64,000 bases of DNA from contig JAQGEQ010000020.1 in NCBI GenBank assembly GCA_034620365.1, positions 682,001 to 746,000 on the forward strand, in the 5' to 3' direction. Both the position numbers and the translations under genes were made by a program. Positions 22,801-34,961 of this stretch are shown piece by piece; the first letter of the stretch is position 1; each line of letters begins with the position of its first letter. The notes below the pieces were generated by a model, which worked only from the letters and a program-made list of their open reading frames with translations, made no database searches and was not told the DNA's origin. This DNA comes from Pegea sp. RAD2-039 (lineage: Eukaryota; Chordata; Thaliacea; Salpida; Salpidae).

Positions 22801-25800
22801 TTTACTTGGTTAGTTTATAAATTTTATCAAGTTTGTTTAAACCAATTGTTTTTAAGTTTAAATCTACCTTAAGTAGCAATTTTTTAAATTCAAGTTTATG
22901 TACAATGATATCTTATCAATAATTTATTTGCATTTTTTGATTTTTAATCTTACTATAAAAGTAGTAATGATGTATAACATAACAGGCCTATAAGAGGTTA
23001 TAAATTATTAATAGCAAAACAATAAATGGTAAGTACAAGATAAAACTTCAGAAAATATATCTTTATGTAATAAAACATTTGTAAACTTTTAAGGATTTTT
23101 TAAAAACTCATATTATAAAAGTCTATAAGATATTTTATTATTATAATATTAAAAAATATATATTAGTAAATAATTAAATACTTATCTCACAAGTAAACGA
23201 AAATTTTATTGTACGCAATTTTAAAGTGAAATAATCTCACAGGAAAACTACTTTGATTAAAATAAAAACTAAAATCAAATACTTCTCATATGATAATATT
23301 TTAGAAGCTTAATTTTTATAGCTTTTTGGTAATTGTTATTTTGTTGGATGGAACTCAAGTGTAGTTCATATTTACTGAAAACGTTGCTACAGACTTAAAA
23401 TTGATGAAGTTTGTTGGTAGTAAAGAATAAACTGCTTAAAATTGATGAATTGGTCGGTATATATCACAACCTTTAATGAAAAATATCGTGCTTTCAAAAC
23501 CATTTGAAAAGTTCTCAAATTTGTAGGGTAAATAATCGAGAAAAAATAACTTTTATCAAACTAAATTTTCAACAAATTTTATAATAGCTTAAAAATTTTT
23601 TTTAGTATTTATTGTCTTGTGTAGTATAAAAAGCTTTTTACGATGGGTAACAGTTTTTGTTTGTTGTAATAATTCGCCTTAGATAAGATTATATATACGT
23701 ACAATAGGTTTCTTACACATCTTTAGTGTCAAGTACTGTAAGTTCTATTCATATTTGGAAACATTTTGGATGGTGATATTTATCATTAAATTCTTTTACC
23801 TTTTTCTGAGCATACGTATTAAGTTTTTGATTAATTGAGCAAATCATAACTGTCTTGTTAGCAATCGTTATCATAACTAAACCCAAACAACGATAATTCT
23901 GACTTGTCATCAAATACAGCTAAACATTTTTACATTTATTTGTTTTGGGAATTCAAAAGTAAAACGAAACTTAAGTGTTAGCTCAAATAACATTCTTTAG
24001 TTTCATAAAAGTTCATTAATAACCTCTGATGTTTGATCAATTATCTTGACAACATCGTTTTCCAGTCGTCTTCATGAATTGTTGAGTAAACATATTGTGA
24101 CTAGAAAGATTTAAAGCTAAAAAGATTGTTTGACACAAATAACAAATATAAAATTATAATGAAGCTTCAGATAATTACAAAATCAGTATAAACTTTTGTT
24201 AGCAATCTATTTTTTATTTGTATAATAGATCAAATACAATAAGTACAAAAAATGACCTAAAAACTAACTGATAAGTAGTTAGCTACAAAACGGTATTGAA
24301 TGACTGTTCGATAACTTTTTTGTCGATAAAAAGTTATTCACCTCACAGAAAACAAAGTGTAGACGGAAACAGTGGATTCTGTACGATATCTAAACATCTA
24401 TAAATCCAAAGTGTTTTCAATATGTTTGTGCTCCATATGATACAAATTAAAAAATCTTTTCTACAAAATAGTTTTCTTTTATTTTCGCCTAAGAAGTTAA
24501 AAACAGATTTCGAAAAAATAATTTTTCTCATATTTGTATCAAAGTTATTTGAAATATATTTGCTTTAATTTGTTGGAAAAATATTGAAGTTTTTCTGCAA
24601 TATTCATTTCAATCATTAAACTGTGTTTTAATAAAACAAAGCTTTTAATCATGGTCGATTCAAATGTAATTAATGAACTATATTAGCCAATGATGTTACA
24701 GAAAAATTATTATTTGTCAATTCAACCTTTATAAATGATTTTAAAGGTGAAAAAGATTAAAATATTTTCTATCTTTCAGCAATCGAAACCAACTCGATTG
24801 CTACCTGTATCAAAATTGTCTTCAAAGTTGTTTATGAATAAATAGATTATGTAAAATGCAGCTGAAAAGAGTTTACTGAAAAAAGAACCAGAAAGTTTAA
24901 TAAGAAGAAAGTTATAGATTTTGATTCTAAAATTAATCAAGTCATGAAATATATCTAGCAAATAAATGGTTTCTATTTAAACTTTAACTTGTATTTTTAT
25001 GTAGTGCTTCGAAACATTTAGGAAAAATAAGTTTTTTGATATAAGATTTGAATCCAACTAATTCCATATTTAACTTATTTTAAAATAATTAAGTTGTTTT
25101 TTTTTTCATTTGTATACAATTTATCAAAACCCCTTTTTATAATTCATTGTCACCTAGCATAGTTTTTATACTTTCTAAAAACGCTAAGATGAAAAAAAAA
25201 ACAATATAATTATAAATATGTAAGGCGAAAAAGAATAATATAAAATATTTTAAGCTGTTGGACAATATTGTTTTTCTACTTTTTTCCTCAATTATTTTTA
25301 TAGAATGATATATTTTTGTTATAAATTGTTTTATGTGAAACACATACATAATACTTTTAGTATATTACCGTATTTTGATTAATATGATGTTAATCATTAG
25401 TGACTATGTAGATATTAAATTCTAAATTTCTACTTAAACGACTTAATTTTTAAAATATAATTTACTTTATAAAACCTTATATCATTTCTATAGATAACTT
25501 AACAACATTTCAATTACAAAGTATTGCCGGATAGTGTTTGTATAAAATTCAGTTAAAAACTGTAGATTAATTTAGGGGAATTTTATCAACATTTTCAGGA
25601 TCTTTTTAAACTGTAAGCAAAAATTCTTGTAGATATTGAAACCTTTAAGAAAATTTAAACTTAAAAAAGTCATCTTATAACATATAAGCGAATCTGAAAA
25701 AATTCATATTTAACTTAATATATATTAGATGAGATTATCTTCAAAAATGTACAGAGAACAAAAATGACTTTTTAAACTTTTTTTTTAATCGTTTCATTTA

Positions 25801-26786
25801 AGATTTTTAGGTTTTTTACAGTAAATTTTAAAATTAATCGTTTATTTCAAATTGTTTTGATGTTTACGATGGAATGCAGCAAAGCATATAGTTTACAAAA
25901 GAAATTATACTTTAAAATTATACATCGACATATTATTTATCGTAACTGATAATTGGATATCACTATTCATCATATTTTACTTTCAATCATATATCTAATA
26001 CATACTAGTTTTATATTACCTTTTACTAAAGGTTAATTTTTCGCTAAACTTTTTCAAAGAAAGTCATAAAATTCCCCTAGAAGTAATTATGAATCAAATG
26101 CTTTATCTCAATTGTTCAAAAAACTCTTTTAAAAATTACTTTCTTGGAGATAGTTTTTCTACATGCTTAAGTTTGCTTTTAATTAAATTATGTTAAATAA
26201 AAGCTACCATAATCACTAATTTTGCTTTAATTACCTCTTATAGAAATTAAATCACTGTTTCTTTTATTTATCAGATCATAATCATACACGATTTTTAACC
26301 ACATGACAAAACTTTCACCTTTGACCTTTCGAGCAATTATCTACCAGCCAATTCAATCTATAATTACCAAGCTTATAGAACAAATACTTACAGTACTATG
26401 TGATACGTTTCTTATGCAGTTTTTCACAACATAGTTAAATACATATTTATTTAAAACTTTTTTGTTGAAGATATTCATAAGACATTGTAAATTTTGATTT
26501 TTAAGATCTGTTTTTACAAGTATTATCAATTTACTTCCACTAAGGTACTTCATTGTTCATGAAAAACAACTTGTAAAATGTTTTCTGTTTAAATCACAAA
26601 AATGTTTTTTTTTTCATATTTCATGTGAAAATAACTTTGGAGATTTCATAATTCTATTTGTTCTGTAAGCATCTTTAGAAAAGATGACTTCCTGATTCTT
26701 CATTGAAAATATGTAAGACTGTTTTTGATTGTAATTCAGTTCACCAGTTGGTTTCCTTTACAAATCATTAGAAATTATCACAGTGT
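19831..26786. other. AT-rich gene-poor stretch
   Basis: Seven kb with only short open frames made of Phe/Ile/Lys/Asn/Leu codons, which is what AT-rich noncoding DNA gives by chance. No splice-consistent coding blocks, RNA genes or repeat families were recognised. Confidence 0.5.
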
Positions 26787-27097
26787 TTGATCAGTACACC
26801 ATCGGAAATAAAAAAAACTAATATACAGGAAAGTCAATCTGCTGTCAAACTTGACATGCGATTCAACAATAAAACCAAAGAGCCTTCCTTTTATTTTACA
26901 GTAAATATAGGGAATGTATTAGTTTCTATCAGGCGGTTACAACAACTAATCGATTGTTCACCTTTTTACGACTTTTAAGATGCTTGGAAGTTACAGCTAA
27001 GATTTCCGACATTCTTCAGCGATTAGGCTCCAATAATAAGATCCCTTCTCCTCCAAATTCTCCTCCAAATTCTTCTCCAAATTCTTCTGCAGTTTAA
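26787..27097 (+). pseudogene. Possible coding remnant or terminal exon, family unknown
   Basis: I do not recognise this. One open frame (26787-26978) reads DMRFNNKTKEPSFYFTVNIG and then SIRRLQQLIDCSPFYDF before a stop. A different frame starting at about 26981 continues CLEVTAKISDILQRLG, then a Pro/Ser/Asn tail and TAA at 27095-27097. Both have a codon mix and hydrophilic composition unlike the surrounding noncoding frames, and together they could be one protein broken by a frameshift near 26975. An acceptor-like TTTTAAG at 26973-26979 would instead allow the second part to be a terminal exon. The tail is built from a 12-bp repeat. Base composition is locally less AT-rich than the flanks. Confidence 0.3.
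27046..27093 (+). repeat. 12-bp minisatellite-like repeat (four units)
   Basis: Units TTCTCCTCCAAA, TTCTCCTCCAAA, TTCTTCTCCAAA and a degenerate fourth. In the open frame they encode repeats of Pro-Asn-Ser-Pro/Ser. Confidence 0.65.
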
Positions 27098-30000
27098 AAG
27101 AAAACAACTATTTTGTATAAAACAGTTTATGAAAATACTTCTAAATAATTGAGAATTGCTTTGTTATCTTTCAGGTTTTCTGATTTGCACTAATTATCTA
27201 AATCAAAGGTTCTTTTATAGTTTTTGTTCATCTTCTTTTAAATGACAAATTATCATTGAATTATTTTAATACTAAATTCAAATTACAACTTTTAAACTAA
27301 TTTGTAAATTAACATTGGCGCTTGACCTGACAAGCAGTAATTGTTTTTACCAACTTCAACCATCTCAACTTTATGTTAATTTTAATGTTTTCAAATTGTT
27401 TTTAAGTTGTGGTAATCAGTTTGTAGTTGTTTTGAGTTTTTGTCAACTCATTGAATTTTATTTGGCTTGATCATGCTTTAGTTTGCAAACCAATCATGAG
27501 ATACTTGACTTTAAATATTTAAAAATTTGACAGCCAGTTATTACTATTCTTCCTTTTGTATGAAACTAAGGAAAAAAACTCAATAAATCATAAAATCATG
27601 TGGTTCAATTTAATGTATTACTAGTTTTATAAAACCAAGTGATTTGTAGTCTTATGTACTCTATGCTTTTGTCTGAAGATTCACCGTAAATTAATTGTCT
27701 TAAGATTGTTTGTTGTTGATGACTAATGTAGTTTCAGTTGAAATTTTGATGGAATACAAACTTATGTTTGTCTCTTTCACAAAAACCTTTGCAATTTTAC
27801 TAAGGAATGTTTATTGTTTACAGTAGTAAAAATGTTATAACCTGGGAAGTTACATGAACTTATTATACAAAACTTTATTCCGTTTTTTAATTGAAAAAAT
27901 ATTTACAATTAATACACCTGGAAACATTTAAATAGAATTGTAGAGACATTAAAAAAAAAACTCAACAATAAACTTTTGTTTTTGTAAAAACGTTAAATAG
28001 TAGAATTATATCTAACATGAAATATTTTCTTGAATTAATACCTTTCATCTCAAGTACTTGCTTGAATTTCAATTAAATGAACTCAACAAATGTGTCTTAC
28101 ACCGTTCTATATTTGTTGAATAATTGTAGTCAGGTGATTTTATATTATGAACAAAAACTAAGTTTAGTGGTTGAAGATATAAAAAGTGTAAACAGTATTT
28201 TTGTAAATTTGTAAACTGTTGTTGAAAATGATGAAATCGTCAAACAAACTATAAGTGGTAGAAAGTCAGAACAAATTAGAAATTTACATACAATCAAAAT
28301 TCCCCACTTAAATTCTGTAACCTCAGCAAAAACTGATTTTACAAATTTAGATAACTACGAGAGAACTATAATATACTTTAGGTGCTTTCGTAAGGATTAT
28401 AAATACAATAGCTAGTAAAAGGTGGTCATTGGTAAATTTTTGTCATAAAAAATTTGAATTTAAGCTAAATTGTTTCATCTATAGAGAAGAATATTAACTT
28501 TTGTAGTCTTACTACTAGCCTACATGAATTTAAATCCAAAAAAGTTGAAAATGGAAGGTTTTTTAAAATGTAAATATAAAAACGTTTTATTAGAGATTAT
28601 CTTGTTGAAAAAAGCTAGCAAAAACTAAAGCGGCAAAAATATCTACAAAATAAATTTAATTGAAATATTAATTGTTATTTCTGAGCTTAGAAAGAGACCT
28701 GTTTTGTTGTGATGTTGTAATTACTCAATTTAGAATTGATGATAGAAGTAAAGTTATTGAAAAACATCTCTTAAGACAGAAATAAGATTATATTGTATTT
28801 ATCTTATATTGTTTTATTTAGCTTATAGTTTATATTTGTGAACACAAATGTACAAAATCAATTTCAATTAACGATTCTTACCGAAAATTATGACTCAAAA
28901 TTTTGTTTGTCAACGGAGTCATGGTTCCTAAAATACTTTTTAGTCAGCGGTTTTGTTGCAATGCAAAAGTGTTCATTGAAAAAAAACTTTAATCTAAAGA
29001 AAATAATATTATCGAAAAGTTTCTGCTTTTTTATGAGTTTATGTTTAACACTAGAGTAGTTTTGTATAAAAAGTACCTTTGTAACGCAGATCAAAATTAA
29101 AAGATTGTTTATGGTTTTATTTAAATTCTTTTATAAACCTTCAAAGCAATATCATCAGCTATTTATTGCAATATCTAGATCCAAATAGTTATTATTGAAA
29201 CAGTTTCATGATAAACTAAATTTGCATAATTACAAATGTATGAAAACAACAAGCACGGCTTACAGCAGACAGTTAACCAATTAATTATTTGAATGATTGA
29301 AGTTAACTCTATAGATCATCACTCAGTTAATCTAAAATAGAATTGATGTTTTTGAACTAACTTTAAACATTTATTTTATATAGCTTCCAAAGAAGTTGTA
29401 TGTATGATTGCTAAACAAAGCTCAAAGAATGTAAAGATAGATTAGATGTTGCAGGATTCTTTCTTGAAGTCTAAATGTTTTTATTGCCTTTTAACAACTT
29501 TCAAATTATATTTTAACTTTGAGTTCTGACATCAAACAGCAGATTAAATGAGATCTAAACCTGGTTTGGATCTTGAAATACTGCTAAACTTAGCTATTAC
29601 TTATATTGAAGAGTTTCATTTTGGATATGAAAAATTCTTTATCTGCAATATCACGTGACTATTTGGTGATCTATAATCACCAGAGAATTTTAGCTTACTA
29701 TTATTGAAAAATGAAAGTAAACATGAATATGCTCATTTATAAGTTTTTATACCTTGCATAAGTTTGAAAAGAAATTTTTAACATATAATAATATAAAAAC
29801 AAAAGAAAAAATACTAGCCACAAATTAAACAAACATTGCTTTTGTAAATACTTTATCATATTTAAGGTTATCACATTTATAGGTTATTGTATCAAAAGTT
29901 TATTTGATGCAATGTGGCAAAGATTTTTGGCAGGATTGTAGAGAGTTCTAGATTTTGTTTTTATAGTTTCTTTGACAAATTACAATTTAATTAAATCGAA

Positions 30001-32800
30001 TTAAGTTAATCTTAAATCATAATTAAAGAATAAGCATGAATTGGTAGCAATTTCTTAAACTATATGGCATATTTTTTATTTTACATTGATTAAAATTACT
30101 CTCATTCTGCCGATCACATAGTTTTGAATCTAATGTTTGTGTTTGTATGCTTCAATGGATTTGGTTTAGTTCCAATATTTCACTTCATATTAGTATCGAA
30201 ACCATCTGTGTACAAGCAATTATAAATCATTTTATATTATTTTCTAAACTTCCAGCATTAAAGTTGTTTTATTTACTGAATTGATTAGTCACAAAGTTGC
30301 TTGCTTTAAACACTGCATCATCACAACATTCATCTATTTTATGCTAATGTAATCTATTTATAGATTCTTAGTGTTTCAAATTGATTTTTACTAATTTTTG
30401 GTATGACGAATTAGTTGGCTTTTGTAGATTTAATAAAATAACATTATACTCGTAAAAAGTAAGTGTACAACTAAAAAGTTAGATTTCCTTGATTTTTTTT
30501 CGCTATATTACCATACTGAGCTACTAAATGTTTTACCAATGTTTGTTTTTCTAAGGATTTCTTTAAAGTTTTGTTGGTTATCTAATATTTGTAAAATAAG
30601 CTTCAACACAAACCTATTCTTTTAACGTTTTGAAGGTTTTCTAAAAAATGCTATGAAAAATTACTTACGCAAATAAGCAGAGATTTGATAAACTTTCTTT
30701 GTTAAGAAACAACTGAGTTAAAATTATAAAGAAAATCGAATCATCATACAAAATTTAAGGTTGTGACTCTGATATGTGACTATAGAATTTGATCTTCAAT
30801 TTATATGACTTTAAATGCATTTGTATCTCACTTCAAGGTGTTTAATTATTACACTCTTATTAATGATACAATATTCAATGATCAATAGATTGTATGAATG
30901 AACTGATAGAAACACAGAAACGACAATTAAAGTGAAATTTATATAATATAACCTCCTTTAGCTTTAAATCTTATTGCTTCGATTAAACTTTTACTATTCT
31001 TATTTATCAATAGTTATTTTTGAACTACATTTCTTTCAATCATCAAAAATGTATGTTTATTTTAATCTAGGTGTTTTGTATTTACTTTTTTACTATAATA
31101 GTTTAAGACATCATACAAACATTGGAAATTTATGGTCATTAATTCTGTACGAAACTGTTCCAATGTTTGAAACGAATTCTTTTTTATCTCATATTTCTTT
31201 TTCGAAACTGTTTGAAATTCTTTTCATTTTTACTCTCGTGGTTTAAGCATTCAATATTCTTACTTACAAATCTGCCTAATCTTTTACAATCGAAAGTTTA
31301 GGTTATTAACTCAATGATCAATTTTAGACCAATTGACATTGTAAGGACTTAAAATTATCTCAGGTGTTTAAATTTTACAAATTTTTGGAAATAATTTCGA
31401 TTTAGACATAATTTACGACCTTAAAAAGTTGGTATCTAGTTTCACTTTATATTTTAATAAATTACTGATGATTTCATTTTAAGACTCAATTATCTATAGA
31501 AATTTAATGTTTTTATGTTTATCTGAAGATTTATCTAGATCGTTGAAATTTTGCATTTACATTCCAAATTATGCTGACTATCTACCAAATATGGAAGATA
31601 ATTACAGTTTAACGAGCGATGATAGGAAAAACCGCCAGTTTAAGTCAAAACCAAAGAATTATAGTTAATAACCGTAAAAGAACACAACAATTAATCAAGA
31701 CTTCCTTAATTCAAGTTTTTAATAAACACAGCCGCAGTTTTCAACAAAAATTTATTATGTCTAGACAATCAAAAAAATCAAAAATATTTTGCTACAAACT
31801 CCAAAATAGCTTTGTTCACAAATTTGATCTGTTGGTAACATCTGCTTGAGTAACTGCATGCAACAAGCTTAATGTAAATAGTTTATTTATGTTTCCGCTC
31901 TACTCTCATTAAAGACACAATAACAAAGGCTCAGGTGAAGGACTCTCAAGCTTAAAAAGCAGTTTTTATGCAAATAAGCAAGTTAACGAAACCGCGTGAC
32001 TGTAATAGGATTTTTCAAGCAAACAAAAGATGCTATAGTAGATTAAATCTAGCAGCAAAAAAGTGTGTATGTTTAGCAACATGACGATACAGTTAATTAT
32101 GAAGGTGATAATATATAGATGAGAATTTAAACTTTCTTGAAAATCTTTTCTAAGGTTTCTACATCGTTAAAAACTCAGCAACACGTGAAGATATATTTGG
32201 ATGTATTGTTTGGAATTTCATTATCTAAGATATTTTACAAAGACGATGGTGAAGCAGAATGTTTCTGATGCTACTATTCGACTGTTTTTGTTCTGTTCAC
32301 GTTTATCTACAAATATCTCGACACATTTACCATCAGGTATGCGACAGTCTAGACGCAACTATCACGGGTGATCATATACTAGAGTATTTTGGGACAAATC
32401 TGTTCCCAAATAGCAGAAAAAGTAAAGAAAAACAACCATAATGTTGATAGACAGTAAGTGCGCTGTTACCTGAGATAGATGAGGGCGCTATTGAGGAAAT
32501 TTATTAGATAGGTTTTTTTATAAGGGCGATAATGATACAGAAAAGAGGGAATAAAATACATTTTCAGTTCATTTCTCTTCTTGAATAATTGACTCCTCAA
32601 GAAAGTTCTTTGTTATCTTTTATAACTCTTAAAGTTTTCTAATATTTTACTTGAAAGTCTCTTTCTGACAAATAGAAAACTTCTTAACTTCAGCAGAATA
32701 GTCAAGCTTACCCACAATCTTATTTTACTTTACACATAAATATTTTGTTTTAGTACCCTGTAGTCAACAAGAGAAAATTGTTTTTTTTTTTCAAGCGTCA
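27098..32800. other. AT-rich stretch upstream of the fibulin gene
   Basis: No gene recognised. From about 31850 to 32500 the GC content rises modestly and the sequence becomes more complex, which could be an old repeat or a regulatory region, but no coding frame there matches a known family. Confidence 0.4.
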
Positions 32801-32812
32801 ACCGCAAATGTG

Positions 32813-32958
32813 TATAAAGAGAGAGAAAGCGAAAAAAGTTTTGTGAGGCATAGTAAAAGAAGCAGCAATATTTTCTAGCTTTTTCCCCTTTTTTCGGCTC
32901 GTTCTGAAAAGTTTAAAAAGGCTGAGGCGGTGCAAATATGATGATCGCTTTATTGAAG
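32813..32958 (+). promoter_or_regulatory. Candidate distal fibulin promoter and non-coding first exon
   Basis: A TATAAA at 32813-32818 lies in a purine-rich context, with an initiator-like GCATAGT at about 32848-32854. A plausible donor (GAAG|GTTTGT, GT at 32959-32960) would splice to the acceptor TTTTTACAG ending at 34017, 46 bases before the fibulin start codon. This is inferred from position and motif fit only. Confidence 0.25.
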
Positions 32959-34007
32959 GTTTGTCGAAAGCTCATCAGACAGAAAACTTATTTGTTGCTG
33001 GTTGCTAGCGCTCATTAGTATTTGGTCAACTTCAAGGACATTCTTCTTCTTAAGATTGTAGTTCAGTTTGTCGTATGAAAAGGGTACTCTTGTTTAATAC
33101 ATTACATTTGGGGCTATTTTTTCACATGATAGTTATAAATTCTAGTTTTAAACAAAGGCTGTTGTATAATTTGTGAAAAGCAAGCTCGTTCAAATTGACG
33201 TTCGATAATTAAACAGCTTGACAAGGTAAATAAACAAAAGAAAATGGAATCAAATTAAACTAGTCAAAATAATTAACGAATCAGCTATTTGAGATATTTT
33301 CAAAGTTTGCACACATAGTTGAGAATGTTGTTGTCGTTGCAGTTTAAATTTCAGCTTGACCTTTCTTACGAGAGTCAATATTTACTGAAATATTTTAAAA
33401 TAATAGCTAAGAACTGCTAAACGTTTCAACAGAATTTTAATGACATTGATTGCAATTAAACTGTCTAAGTTTAAACCAGCTTGTATTGAAAAAACGTTTG
33501 AAATTCAAAACCAATTGGTAGTTAAAATCGTTTTTAAACAGCAGTTCTAGGCAAACGTTAAAAAAAAATCTGAATTTTTTTATTATATATATTTTTACAG
33601 ATTCTGTTTTTATTTGAGGCGTTTTTCATAATTTTTCTAATCAATAATAAAATTATCGATAAAATAATCAGTTTTTAAACTTTGTTTTTTATATGTTTTT
33701 GACGGCTACAATATTTGAAAACAAATTTATTCGTTCAAGTTATTGAGAGTGCAAATGTAGTTTAACATTTCTAAGTTTTTTCTTATTTTTGATTATCATA
33801 ATATTTTATTAGATTTATTTCAAGTTAAGGTTTCTGGTTAAAAATATTATTCGTATTGTTGAAAGAAAATAAAGAGTTGAGAAGAGTTTTTTTTTTAATT
33901 TACATAAATTTGTATAATTAAAAAATAATTCAAAAATTTGAATAAGTTTCACTAGATAAATAAAATCGAAATATTTAAATAATTAAGTAATCTTGTAATT
34001 ACAATTT

Positions 34008-34017
34008 ATTTTTACAG
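34008..34017 (+). other. 3' splice acceptor in the 5' UTR of long fibulin
   Basis: TTATTTTTACAG just before ATCTCAAC is a strong acceptor that leaves a 46-nt leader before ATG 34064. It implies either an upstream non-coding exon or, if the organism uses one, a trans-spliced leader site. Confidence 0.45.
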
Positions 34018-34063
34018 ATCTCAACAAATATAATTATCATTAAATCAAATCAACAATTGGATA

Positions 34064-34961
34064 ATGAAGGGTCTAACATTTATCCTTTTTGTAATTATTT
34101 GTTTAATGACGAGGACTTTATCTGAACCTTATGGAGATACAGTTCAATCAGCTGGTAGAGGAAGTGACAATCAGGAATCCGATCTATTGGGACGACTCAT
34201 TGCTCACTCTAAAAATACAGATAAAAGTAGTACTTATGATCCTAGTGATGTAGAGCATAATGGGAATCTGGTAGGCTCTGATAGCAGATCAGCTCATAGT
34301 GTCTTAAGAGAAGGACTTGAAAATTCTCCAATTATAAGCTCGGAAGAGACTGAAAACCAGTTATATTCGAACGGTTATGACGGATCAGTTGAAGCACTAA
34401 AATTGAATCCACCACAGCAAAATGAAATAGTTCAAAGTTACCCACCATTTCAAAATTTACCCAACAATAATTTCAATACTTTTAATCCAATTCCATCAGA
34501 TGCAGCAAACGATCGAAGGGGACAACGAAAGCGGTTTCCAGCCAATGACTTTATGTACAATGAACCATATTTACCACCAAATCAGATCAATCCAGGACCT
34601 TATGTTCAGCCACAGCCTCAAGTATATCGAGACCCTTTACCAGGAGGCCCTTTTAACAGACATGATGGTATTTACCGAAAACCAGGTTACCCAGAAAATG
34701 CGTATATTGGGCCTCGAAACCCCTACCTTCCATCGGATCAGTCTCATTATCTCCCTTTCAATGATCAGCCACCTTTACCGGTATATCCAGACCAAGTACA
34801 AGCCCTGAATCCGCCTAACCGATATGGACAAATTAAAGGTATGCAAAGTGACATCAGCGACCCAAGTAACTACCCACAAAACGACTATATCTATCCACCA
34901 AATGGTCCGGCAAAACCTGATTCTGTTTACCCAGCCAAGTTTGCTGTCGACAACAGAGAAG
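34064..34961 (+). other. Fibulin exon 1: signal peptide and Pro/Tyr-rich cysteine-free segment
   Basis: Residues 1-20 are a signal peptide (hydrophobic core LTFILFVIICL, likely cut after TLS). After the signal peptide the exon encodes no Cys. From about residue 110 it is rich in Pro, Tyr, Asn and Gln (for example YPPFQNLPNNNFNTF and NEPYLPPNQINPGPYVQ). A basic RRGQRKR at residues 151-157 is a possible proprotein-convertase site. I know of no such segment in mammalian fibulins. Confidence 0.85.
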
